From NCBI GenBank assembly GCA_964540415.1, contig CAZIMM010000103.1, positions 1-6,602 on the forward strand: a stretch of 6,602 nt of DNA, read 5' to 3'. The position numbers and the translations under genes were made by a program. Positions 1-6,451 of this stretch are shown here, piece after piece. The number at the start of each line of letters is the position of its first letter. The stretch's first letter is position 1. A model generated the notes under the pieces. It was not told where the DNA came from, made no database searches, and was given only the letters and a program-made list of their open reading frames with translations. Origin of the DNA: CAZIMM01 sp964540415 (GTDB taxonomy: Bacteria > Bacillota > Clostridia > Oscillospirales > Acutalibacteraceae).

Positions 1-893
1 CCGGGTATCATCGAAAACACCCTTTTCTGCTCGGAAAACTTCAGATTTGTCTGGAAGCCCACGAGGTTAAAAAGTGTTTTTTCCCTGTTTTCACTGCGCA
101 GCTGCAGCACCGCCCACGGACGGTGGCCTGTTTTCGGGTCCCGCAGACCCACGGGGCGCAGAGGCCCGTATCTCATCGTGTCCGCGCCGCGGGCAGCCAT
201 TGCCTCAATGGGCATGCAGCCCTCATAAACGTCGCGGCGCTCATCAAACTCATGCACTCCGGCGCGCTGTGCGCCGTTTATTGCCTCAAAAAACGCCTCG
301 TATTCCTCTTTATTCATCGGGCAGTTTATATAATCGTCGCCGTCGCCCCTGTCGTAACGCGAGGCGAAAAAAGCCTTGCTCATGTCAATGCTCTCAAAGG
401 TGACAATCGGCGCGGCGGCATCAAAAAAGCTCAGGCAGCCCGGGCAAAGCCGGGCAATGTCCGCGGAAAGAGCATCCGATGCGAGCGGACCGGCGGCAAC
501 GACAACTGCGCCGTCATCCGGGATTTTTTCAACCTCGCCGTATTTTATTTCAATGAGCGGCTCGCTCTTGATTTTTTCCGTGACAAGGCGCGAAAACTCG
601 TCCCTGTCTACAGCCAGAGCTCCTCCGGCGGGAACGCTGCATTTCTTTGCGCACTCAACGCAGAGAGAACCGAGCCTGCTCATTTCCTCCTTGAGCATAC
701 CCGATGCGCTGTCAATGCGCAGAGCCTTAAAGGAGTTTGAGCAGACAAGCTCCGCAAAGCCCTCGCTGCGGTGAGCGGGGGAGAACTTTTTCGGCTTCAT
801 TTCGCACAGCTCAACCTCCACGCCCTCGCGTGCAAGCCGCCATGCAGCTTCAACCCCGGCAAAACCGGCGCCGATAACAACAGCCTTACTCAT
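1..893 (-). CDS. trmFO: TrmFO, folate/FAD-dependent tRNA (uracil-54-C5)-methyltransferase (C-terminus beyond left edge)
   Basis: TrmFO makes 5-methyluridine at position 54 of the tRNA T-loop in the cytoplasm, taking the carbon from 5,10-methylenetetrahydrofolate and reducing power through FAD. The frame is open from the ATG at 893 to the window edge, giving 297 residues of a family usually about 435-450 long, so roughly a third is missing. Seen in the translation: an N-terminal FAD-binding dinucleotide fold (VVIGAGFAGVEAA, residues 5-17), the family block FAELVCSNS (46-54) with the conserved cysteine at 51, CSVPAGGALAVDRDEF (about 85-100), FDAAAPIV (about 157-164), the second conserved cysteine in EGCMPIEAMA near residue 225, and NLVGFQTNLK near 280. 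The ATG lies inside the end of topA and overlaps its stop by 8 nt; an AAGGA site (903-899) lies 5 nt upstream, so translation is probably coupled to topA. The window cut explains the truncation; no frameshift is seen. Confidence 0.95.
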   Translation of the reverse strand, partial: MSKAVVIGAGFAGVEAAWRLAREGVEVELCEMKPKKFSPAHRSEGFAELVCSNSFKALRIDSASGMLKEEMSRLGSLCVECAKKCSVPAGGALAVDRDEFSRLVTEKIKSEPLIEIKYGEVEKIPDDGAVVVAAGPLASDALSADIARLCPGCLSFFDAAAPIVTFESIDMSKAFFASRYDRGDGDDYINCPMNKEEYEAFFEAINGAQRAGVHEFDERRDVYEGCMPIEAMAARGADTMRYGPLRPVGLRDPKTGHRPWAVLQLRSENREKTLFNLVGFQTNLKFSEQKRVFSMIP

Positions 894-3003
894 CCTTTTC
901 CTTCTTTTTGGAAACCTTTTTTTCAAAGCCGCAGCCCTCGTTCAGGCAGGCAACGACTCCGCCCTTCTTTTTGAACAGCGATTTGCCGCACTGCGGGCAG
1001 TTTTCACCCGCGGGCTTATCCCAGGTTACAAAATCACACTTCGGCCAGGTTTCGCAGCCGTAGAAGACATAACCCTTCTTGCTGTGCTTTTCAATGATTT
1101 TTTCGCCGCATTTCGGGCACAGAGCTCCGGTTTCGGCGACAAGGGGCTTTGCGTTTTTGCATTCCGGATAATTCGGGCAGGCGAGGAATTTGCCGTATCT
1201 GCCGATTTTTACAACCATCATCGCGCCGCACTTGTCGCACGGGATGTCGGTTTTGTCCTCCTCCAGCTCGATTTTCACGCCCTGCATGTCCGTCTTGGCC
1301 TTGGTGAGAGTTTTTTCAAACTCGTCATAAAAGCCGTGAAGCATTCCGACATATTCCTGCTTGCCCTCACCGATTTCATCGAGCGAGGATTCCATCTGAG
1401 CCGTGAATTTTTCGCTGACGATTCTGGGGAAGCATTCAATGAGCAGCTTTGTTGTGGCAAAGCCCAGCTCGGTGGGTGCGAGCTGCTTCGCCTTGCGCTC
1501 AACATATTCTCTTTTGATGATTGTGGTAACGATTGTGGCATAGGTGCTCGGTCTGCCGATGCCGTTCTCCTCAAGTGTTTTGATGAGGGAGGCCTCGGTG
1601 TATCTTGCGGGGGGCTGGGTAAAGTGCTGTGCGGGCACCAGCTCGCGCAGCTTGACAGCCTCTCCGCTTTTCAGCTCCGGAAGCCTGTTTTCCTTGTCGT
1701 CCGCCTCGTCGGTTTTTTCCTCGTAAAGCACCGTAAAGCCGTCAAATTTGACCGAATAACCGTTTGCGGTGAACAGGCAATATTGCCCGGCAGCCGCCTG
1801 CTGGGGAGTTGCCGCCTTGATTTCCGCCTTGACGGTGTTCTGAACACAGTCGGCCATAAGGCTTGCAATGAAGCGCTTCCAGATGAGGTCGTAGAGCTTG
1901 AACTGCTCGGCGCTCAGGCTTGCCTTGACCTTGTCCGGAGACAGAGACGGCATTGTCGGGCGGATTGCCTCGTGACCGTCCTGTGCGCTTGCTCTGGATT
2001 TAAAATATCTCGGCTTCTCCGGGAGATAGGACTTGCCGTAGGTTTCGCCGATGAACTCGTTGCCCTGCGTCCTCGCCTGCTCGGAGATGCGCAAAGAGTC
2101 AGTTCTCATGTAAGTTATCAGACCCGTCGAGCCCATTCCCTTGACATCGATTCCTTCATAAAGCTCCTGTGCGATTTTCATTGTGCGGTGGGACTGGAAG
2201 TTGAGCCTGCGCGAAGCCTCCTGCTGAAGCGTGGAGGTGATGAACGGAGCTGCGGGGCTTCTTTTGCGGATACCCTTTTTGATGGAGCTTACACTGTAAG
2301 CCGCGCCGTCGAGCCGCGCAAGGTATCCGTCCGTCTGCTCCTTTGAGGAAAGCTTAACCTTTCCGTTTTCGTCCGCCGTGAGTGCGGCAGTGAAGCTCTT
2401 TCTCGCCGCGTTGAGGAGCTTTGCCTCAAGTGACCAGTATTCCTCCGGAACAAAAGCGTTGATCTCGTTTTCACGGTCAACAATCAAACGCACGGCGACG
2501 CTCTGCACCCTTCCGGCGGAGAGTCCCCTGCGTATCTTCTGGCTGACAAAGGGGCTGAGCTTGTAGCCGACAAGCCTGTCGAGAATTCTTCTTGCCTGCT
2601 GGGCGTTGACCATGTCCATGTCAACCTCGCGCGGGCTTTCCATGCCCTTCTGCACGCCGGATTTTGTGATTTCATTGAAGGTCACACGGTTTTTCTTGTT
2701 GAGGTCAAGGTCGAGAATCGTTGCAAGATGCCAGGAGATTGCCTCTCCCTCACGGTCGGGGTCGGCCGCAAGGATGACATCGTCGCTTTTTGCAACCATC
2801 ATCTTCAAATCCTTGACGAGCTTTTCCTTTCCTTTTGCTATTGCGTACTTCGGCGCAAAATCGTGATCGACATCAACACTGAGTTTCGCCGCCGGAAGAT
2901 CCCGAACGTGACCCATTGATGCCGTTACCTCATAACCGTCTCCGAGATATTTTTTTATGCTCTTAGCCTTTGCCGGTGACTCAACTATAACAAGTTTTGA
3001 CAT
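886..3003 (-). CDS. topA: DNA topoisomerase I (type IA)
   Basis: TopA is the type IA topoisomerase that relaxes negative supercoils by passing a strand through a transient single-strand break. The 705-residue product is full length for the family. The N-terminal Toprim domain starts at once (LVIVESPAKAKSI, residues 4-16, with Glu8) and has the metal-binding DPDREGEAI at 81-89. The core includes RRILDRLVGYKLSP (138-151) and RGLSAGRVQSVAVR (159-172). The catalytic tyrosine is Tyr298 in GLITYMRTDS (294-303), which corresponds to the YMRTDS tyrosine of E. coli TopA. ENGIGRPSTYA and TELGF follow in the core. The C-terminus carries three four-cysteine zinc ribbons at about 589-615, 629-656 and 669-691, then a lysine-rich tail ending KKKEKDE. 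The ATG at 3003 has an AAGGAAAG site at 3020-3013 and a promoter in the gap after dprA. The stop overlaps the trmFO start. All catalytic residues are present, so I expect an active enzyme. Confidence 0.98.
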   Translation of the reverse strand: MSKLVIVESPAKAKSIKKYLGDGYEVTASMGHVRDLPAAKLSVDVDHDFAPKYAIAKGKEKLVKDLKMMVAKSDDVILAADPDREGEAISWHLATILDLDLNKKNRVTFNEITKSGVQKGMESPREVDMDMVNAQQARRILDRLVGYKLSPFVSQKIRRGLSAGRVQSVAVRLIVDRENEINAFVPEEYWSLEAKLLNAARKSFTAALTADENGKVKLSSKEQTDGYLARLDGAAYSVSSIKKGIRKRSPAAPFITSTLQQEASRRLNFQSHRTMKIAQELYEGIDVKGMGSTGLITYMRTDSLRISEQARTQGNEFIGETYGKSYLPEKPRYFKSRASAQDGHEAIRPTMPSLSPDKVKASLSAEQFKLYDLIWKRFIASLMADCVQNTVKAEIKAATPQQAAAGQYCLFTANGYSVKFDGFTVLYEEKTDEADDKENRLPELKSGEAVKLRELVPAQHFTQPPARYTEASLIKTLEENGIGRPSTYATIVTTIIKREYVERKAKQLAPTELGFATTKLLIECFPRIVSEKFTAQMESSLDEIGEGKQEYVGMLHGFYDEFEKTLTKAKTDMQGVKIELEEDKTDIPCDKCGAMMVVKIGRYGKFLACPNYPECKNAKPLVAETGALCPKCGEKIIEKHSKKGYVFYGCETWPKCDFVTWDKPAGENCPQCGKSLFKKKGGVVACLNEGCGFEKKVSKKKEKDE

Positions 3004-3053
3004 AGACTTACACTTTCCTTAACAACATTTTTCTATCTTTGCCGAACGGGATA

Positions 3054-3083
3054 ATAATAAACTCATTTTCTGTGTTTTGTCAA
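3054..3083 (-). promoter_or_regulatory. Sigma-A-type promoter for topA (and trmFO)
   Basis: On the minus strand a perfect -35 TTGACA (3083-3078) is followed, after an 18-nt spacer, by TATTAT (3059-3054), one mismatch from the consensus -10. A register with 17 nt would give TTATTA instead. The predicted start of transcription is near 3047, leaving a leader of about 44 nt that contains the topA ribosome-binding site. It lies in the only sizeable gap of the cluster (3004-3117), so topA and trmFO can be expressed independently of the genes upstream. No convincing terminator for dprA is seen in the same gap, so readthrough is also likely. Confidence 0.75.
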
Positions 3084-3117
3084 TACCTAAAATATTTTGA
3101 CGCTCAAGCGCGCCGTA

Positions 3118-4254
3118 CTATAGCACTTTGTATTTTCGTGAGCTCTCTGCTTCAACGATGCCTTCCAGCTCCAGCTCGGTGAGTGCCTGCGCCACCTGCG
3201 CCGCCGAGAATCCGCTGAGTGCCACGAGTTCATCAATGTGTATACTTTCCTCTCCAAAACAATTATATACGCTCCGTGCCGTGTCGCTCAGGCTCTCCGG
3301 CAGCTCCGTTTTTGTGCTTTTTTGTTCTTGCTTTTCTTCCTGAGTTTCAGGCAGAACAAAGGTGTGAGGTTTCATAATGTCCGGATATTCAAACACAAAT
3401 TCTTCGAGTATATCCGCAGCGGTGAACACGGGCTTTGCGCCTTTTGAGATGAGATTGTTTGCGCCCGAAAACGCAGAACCAATCAAATCCCCCGGCACCG
3501 CAAAAACCGCTCTGCCCTGGCCGGCTGCCCAACCCGCAGTGTTCAGCGACCCGCTCCCGTCACCCGCTTCAACCACAACAACGCCCATGCACAGCCCCGA
3601 AATAATCCGGTTGCGTTTGGGGAAGCTCCCTCTGTCGGCGCAGACATCCGGAGCATACTCCGTCACCAGCACTCCGTTGCGGGCAATTTCTCTGCGCATC
3701 GGTTCATTCTGCATAAGGTAGTTCACACCGAAGCCGCAGCCGAGCACCGCGGCGGTTTTTCCGCCTGCCGCAACCGCTCCCCCGTGAGCCGCGCTGTCAA
3801 TTCCGAGAGCGCCGCCGCTGACAACCGTGACACCCGCGCCCGCAAGCGACGAGGAGAGCCCGAACGCAATCTTTTCACCGTAGTGCGACGGCTTGCGTGA
3901 GCCGACAACGGCAACGGACGGGACACGGCTGTTGAGGCAGGAAATGTCTCCGTCGGCAAATAAAAGATAAGGGGCGTTTTTGATTTTGTTCAAACGCTTC
4001 GGATAGTCCGCGTCCGAACGCGTAATTATCCGCCAGCCCTCTTTTTCACAACGCTCCGCGGTTCTTTCCGCAGGGGCAAGGTCGCGTTTTGAAAGCCTGT
4101 CAAGCTGGGCGGCGGTCAGCGTTCCGAGCAGACGAAGCTCAATTTCTTTTGCATCAAACACAGCTTTTGCGGTGCCGAATTCGGCAAGCAGCGCGTCTGT
4201 GTCCGTAGCTGCTCCCATTGCCGTGTGAAGCCATACATCATAGCACAAATTCAT
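3118..4254 (-). CDS. dprA: DprA/Smf, DNA-processing protein
   Basis: DprA binds incoming single-stranded DNA during natural transformation and loads RecA on it; it is kept in many bacteria not known to be competent. From the ATG at 4254 the product has 378 residues. An N-terminal helical region of about 90 residues leads to the Rossmann-like DprA core: VAVVGSRKPS (114-123), VVSGGALGIDSAAH (144-157), AVLGCG (169-174), FPKRNRIISGL (211-221), GSGSLNTA (233-240) and FAVPGD (251-256). A polar linker rich in Glu, Gln and Lys (about 302-320) joins a C-terminal winged-helix domain (about 322-378, including IDELVALSGFSAAQV). A GTG at 4269 would add five residues, but the ATG at 4254 is preferred: it has GGGAG 8 nt upstream and overlaps the methyltransferase stop as ATGA, typical of coupled translation. 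The motifs are intact; whether the host is competent cannot be told from here. Confidence 0.95.
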   Translation of the reverse strand: MNLCYDVWLHTAMGAATDTDALLAEFGTAKAVFDAKEIELRLLGTLTAAQLDRLSKRDLAPAERTAERCEKEGWRIITRSDADYPKRLNKIKNAPYLLFADGDISCLNSRVPSVAVVGSRKPSHYGEKIAFGLSSSLAGAGVTVVSGGALGIDSAAHGGAVAAGGKTAAVLGCGFGVNYLMQNEPMRREIARNGVLVTEYAPDVCADRGSFPKRNRIISGLCMGVVVVEAGDGSGSLNTAGWAAGQGRAVFAVPGDLIGSAFSGANNLISKGAKPVFTAADILEEFVFEYPDIMKPHTFVLPETQEEKQEQKSTKTELPESLSDTARSVYNCFGEESIHIDELVALSGFSAAQVAQALTELELEGIVEAESSRKYKVL

Positions 4255-5036
4255 CTCAACAGCTCCCACATAATTATTGCCGCGGCTGTTGCGGCGTTGA
4301 GAGATTCAGCCCTGCCGAGCATCGGTATTCTCACAAGGCCGGAGCACGCAAGCGCGGTCTGTTCCGATATGCCGTTGCCCTCGTTTCCGATTACGCAGAC
4401 AACACCGCCTTTCTTGTCCGTGCGGGTTATGTCTTCCGCCTCCTCCGAGGGAGTGGAGCCGTAAATCTTCATTCCGCGCCCGGCAAGCAGACCGAGCGTT
4501 TCCGGCAAATTTTCAACCGTCAGCACGGGCAGACGAAGCAGACTGCCCATTGCCGCCCGCTGCGCCTTCGGGTTATAAATGTCACAGCAGCCGCACATAA
4601 TCGCGCCGTCAATTCCGAGTGCCTCTGCCGTGCGGCAAATCGCGCCGAGGTTTGACGGGTCCTGTATGCTTTCCAGAGCAATGTATTTGCCTTTTATATT
4701 TATTTTATCAATAGATACGCCTGTATCGGGCGTTTTGAAAACGCAGAAAATTCCCTGCGGTGTCACCGTGTCGGAAAGCTTTGCCGCAACTTCGGAGGTT
4801 ATCAGCGCCGCCCGTTCGCTTTTTTCGGCAAGCAGGGCATATTCCTCCGGATACTTTTCCGAAGCCTGACGGGTGAAAAACAGCTGTGTGAGCCCGGCAC
4901 CCGTGAGCGCCGCGTCCGCGCAAAGCCTCGCACCCTCAAGCAAAAACAGCGAGCTTTCCTTCCTTTGCGACGCACTGTTCCTGAGCTTGACGGCAAGCTT
5001 GACTCTTTCGTTTTGTGTTCCGGTAATTTCTTCCAT
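4251..5036 (-). CDS. TrmH/SpoU-family RNA 2'-O-ribose methyltransferase
   Basis: This is a SPOUT-superfamily RNA methyltransferase that uses S-adenosylmethionine to methylate a ribose 2'-OH in rRNA or tRNA; the exact target cannot be read from sequence. From the ATG at 5036 it has 261 residues, normal for the short TrmH-like class. Residues 1 to about 105 form the N-terminal substrate-binding domain (TQNERVK near the start, FLLEGARL at 31-38). The knotted SPOUT domain follows with motif 1 DPSNLGAICRTAEA (126-139, Asn129 and Arg135), motif 2 VIGNEGNGIS (215-224, Glu219) and motif 3 IPMLGRAESLNAATAAAI (237-254). A TTG at 5063 would add nine residues, but the ATG has AAAGAGGA about 10 nt upstream and places the family-typical N-terminus at the start. 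It begins 33 nt after the GH5 stop and overlaps dprA by 4 nt. RlmB- or TsnR-like annotations are possible; I leave the symbol empty. Confidence 0.93.
   Translation of the reverse strand: MEEITGTQNERVKLAVKLRNSASQRKESSLFLLEGARLCADAALTGAGLTQLFFTRQASEKYPEEYALLAEKSERAALITSEVAAKLSDTVTPQGIFCVFKTPDTGVSIDKINIKGKYIALESIQDPSNLGAICRTAEALGIDGAIMCGCCDIYNPKAQRAAMGSLLRLPVLTVENLPETLGLLAGRGMKIYGSTPSEEAEDITRTDKKGGVVCVIGNEGNGISEQTALACSGLVRIPMLGRAESLNAATAAAIIMWELLR
4263..4267 (-). promoter_or_regulatory. Ribosome-binding site that decides the dprA start
   Basis: GGGAG on the minus strand lies 8 nt before the ATG at 4254. It sits inside the last codons of the upstream methyltransferase and just downstream of the alternative GTG at 4269, so it can serve only the ATG. 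With the ATGA stop/start overlap this fixes the start of dprA at 4254. Confidence 0.7.
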
Positions 5037-5046
5037 TGTCACCGCG

Positions 5047-5054
5047 TCCTCTTT
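5047..5054 (-). promoter_or_regulatory. Ribosome-binding site that decides the methyltransferase start
   Basis: AAAGAGGA on the minus strand ends 10 nt before the ATG at 5036. It lies downstream of the possible TTG start at 5063 and so supports the shorter, 261-residue product. The TTG at 5063 begins only 6 nt after the GH5 stop and has no comparable site of its own. Confidence 0.6.
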
Positions 5055-5069
5055 CGTTTTCAACGGGTT

Positions 5070-6350
5070 TTATTTGAGATAGTCCCGCAAATCTTCGTAG
5101 TGACCCGTATCGGTGTAATTTTGCGTACGGATGCACTCGCCCCATTTGCGCATGATTTCCTCGTAGCTGTCGCTGACAATGTCAACGCTTTCGTAATCCG
5201 CACCGCTGCCGAAAAGGAACCAGTCGGATTTGTACGCGTCGCCGCCCGCTCCCTTGTATGTCCAGCCACTCCAGCTGTAGCCGTATTTTTCAAAGACATC
5301 CAGCGCGTGGCTCCACGTTGCGTTCTCCATGGGTCTGAACTCGCCGACATAAATCGGCATACAGTACGGCCACACCCCGGACGTTGAGGCGATGAGGTCG
5401 TACATCGCGTCCGCGGACTCATACATGTGCAGCTGATAAACCACGTTGCGCCACAGCTGACTTATCGGAGGAGGCAGTTTTTCAATGCGCCAGATTGCCT
5501 CCATTGTGATAATGTGCCACGGGTCGACGAGCCTCACGGAGTCATACAGCCTGTCGTAAAACTTCCGGAGCTTGTTTGTGCTTTCAATGCCGCCGTCGCC
5601 CGAGATGCTTATGGGCTCGTTGAGAAAATCGTACATCGCAACAGCGGGATTCCCTCTGAAGCGCTTTGCAATCTCCCGCCACAGCGACACGGTGAGCTTC
5701 CGCCACTGCTCGCCCTGCGGGGTGTCATCAAACAGGCCGCAGGAATCAGCCTTGCCGGTGTGATGCGCAGAGCTTTGATAACCGGGTGCGCCGTGCAAAT
5801 CAAGCACAACATATATCCGGCGCTTTGAGCATTCGCGCACAATCCACTCCAGGCGGCTGAAATCCCAGTTTCCCTGAGAGTCAAGACGCTTTGTGCCCTT
5901 GTCATCAAGATAAAAATTCCTGTACCAGAACGGTACGCGCACGCAATTGAAGCCCAACGCGGCAATTTTGTCGAGGTCGTATTCGGTTATCCAGTTGTCC
6001 TGATAGCAATTGATAAGCGCGTCCGCGCCCTTTGCCCCGAAGCGTGACTCTAGAGTTGTCAGGGTGGTGAAATTATCGGGTGCGTTGTGCACAGGGCACA
6101 TCCATTCCTCCTGAATGAGCCAGCCGCCCAGATTGATGCCCCGGAGTCTGACCTCCCTGCCTCTCAAGTTATAAATCCTTTTGAATCTCGTCGTGAGAAA
6201 GTCGGCATATGTAAAACCTTTTTTTCCTTGCCCGAGGCATTGCACCTCGGCGTCGCTCTCAAAGGTTGCTTTTGCAAACGGTCTCCCGGTCGCAAGCACC
6301 GCCGCAACGCAGACCGCAACACAAATGGCGTTTTTGAGCGGTTTTTTCAC
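5070..6350 (-). CDS. Secreted glycoside hydrolase family 5 beta-glucanase (cellulase-like)
   Basis: This 426-residue GH5 enzyme should hydrolyse beta-glycosidic bonds in a glucan or related polysaccharide outside the membrane, by the retaining two-glutamate mechanism. A signal peptide is visible: Lys-rich start (MKKPLK), hydrophobic stretch about 8-20, and an AKA cleavage site at 26-28. The catalytic (beta/alpha)8 barrel follows: LRGINLGGWLI (69-79), NCVRVPFWY (135-143, Arg138), VVLDLHGAPG (181-190, His186), YDFLNEP (240-246, acid/base Glu245), YQLHMY (305-310, His308, Tyr310), YVGEFRP (334-340, nucleophile Glu337) and SGWTYKG (361-367, Trp363). The set is complete, so it should be active. 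NLGGWLI resembles the exo-beta-1,3-glucanase/BglC branch, but the substrate is uncertain. There is no dockerin, carbohydrate-binding module, sortase motif or lipobox. The start is a GTG; an in-frame TGA at 6359-6357 blocks any longer form. An AAAGGAA site lies 12 nt upstream, and a GAGGGG only 2 nt away. Confidence 0.92.
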   Translation of the reverse strand: MKKPLKNAICVAVCVAAVLATGRPFAKATFESDAEVQCLGQGKKGFTYADFLTTRFKRIYNLRGREVRLRGINLGGWLIQEEWMCPVHNAPDNFTTLTTLESRFGAKGADALINCYQDNWITEYDLDKIAALGFNCVRVPFWYRNFYLDDKGTKRLDSQGNWDFSRLEWIVRECSKRRIYVVLDLHGAPGYQSSAHHTGKADSCGLFDDTPQGEQWRKLTVSLWREIAKRFRGNPAVAMYDFLNEPISISGDGGIESTNKLRKFYDRLYDSVRLVDPWHIITMEAIWRIEKLPPPISQLWRNVVYQLHMYESADAMYDLIASTSGVWPYCMPIYVGEFRPMENATWSHALDVFEKYGYSWSGWTYKGAGGDAYKSDWFLFGSGADYESVDIVSDSYEEIMRKWGECIRTQNYTDTGHYEDLRDYLK

Positions 6351-6394
6351 ATCCCCTCACCGTTCCTTTCGGGCGCAATATGATTGTTTGTGAA

Positions 6395-6423
6395 ATTATA
6401 ACACATATCCGTTCTTTTTTCAA
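6395..6423 (-). promoter_or_regulatory. Strong sigma-A-type promoter with extended -10 for the GH5-led operon
   Basis: On the minus strand the -35 TTGAAA (6423-6418, five of six to consensus) is followed by a 17-nt spacer and a perfect TATAAT (6400-6395). The -10 is preceded by TGT (6403-6401), giving the extended form TGTTATAAT. Transcription should start near 6388, with a leader of about 38 nt that includes AAAGGAA (6369-6363). Because the following junctions are 33 nt and a 4-nt overlap with no terminator visible, this promoter probably drives GH5, the methyltransferase and dprA, and may read on into topA and trmFO. Confidence 0.8.
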
Positions 6424-6451
6424 CGCAACACGCAACGGCTTTTTTTCAACG
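6415..6451. repeat. Direct repeats TTTTTTCAACG with a CAACG cluster over the promoter -35
   Basis: TTTTTTCAACG occurs at 6415-6425 and again at 6441-6451, a 26-bp shift. Between them GCAACACGCAAC repeats the same core, so CAACG is found at 6421, 6433 and 6447, with an inverted copy (CGTTG) at 6484-6488. The first copy covers the -35 hexamer of the GH5 promoter. This could be an operator for a regulator of the hydrolase or simply low-complexity sequence; I know of no named regulator with this site. Confidence 0.4.

Noticed and set aside
123..740. A 205-codon plus-strand open frame at the left edge
   Set aside because: The minus strand encodes an uninterrupted, highly recognisable TrmFO here, so the plus-strand frame is its shadow.
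1084..2346. A 420-codon open frame on the plus strand opposite topA
   Set aside because: It is wholly antisense to a full-length topA with all motifs intact, its translation shows no family motif, and such frames arise from GC-biased third codon positions.
3097..3117. Possible terminator hairpin after dprA (CGCTCAAGCG)
   Set aside because: The stem is only four base pairs with a two-base loop, and what follows it on the transcribed strand is a mixed AT stretch rather than a clean U-tract; not a credible terminator.
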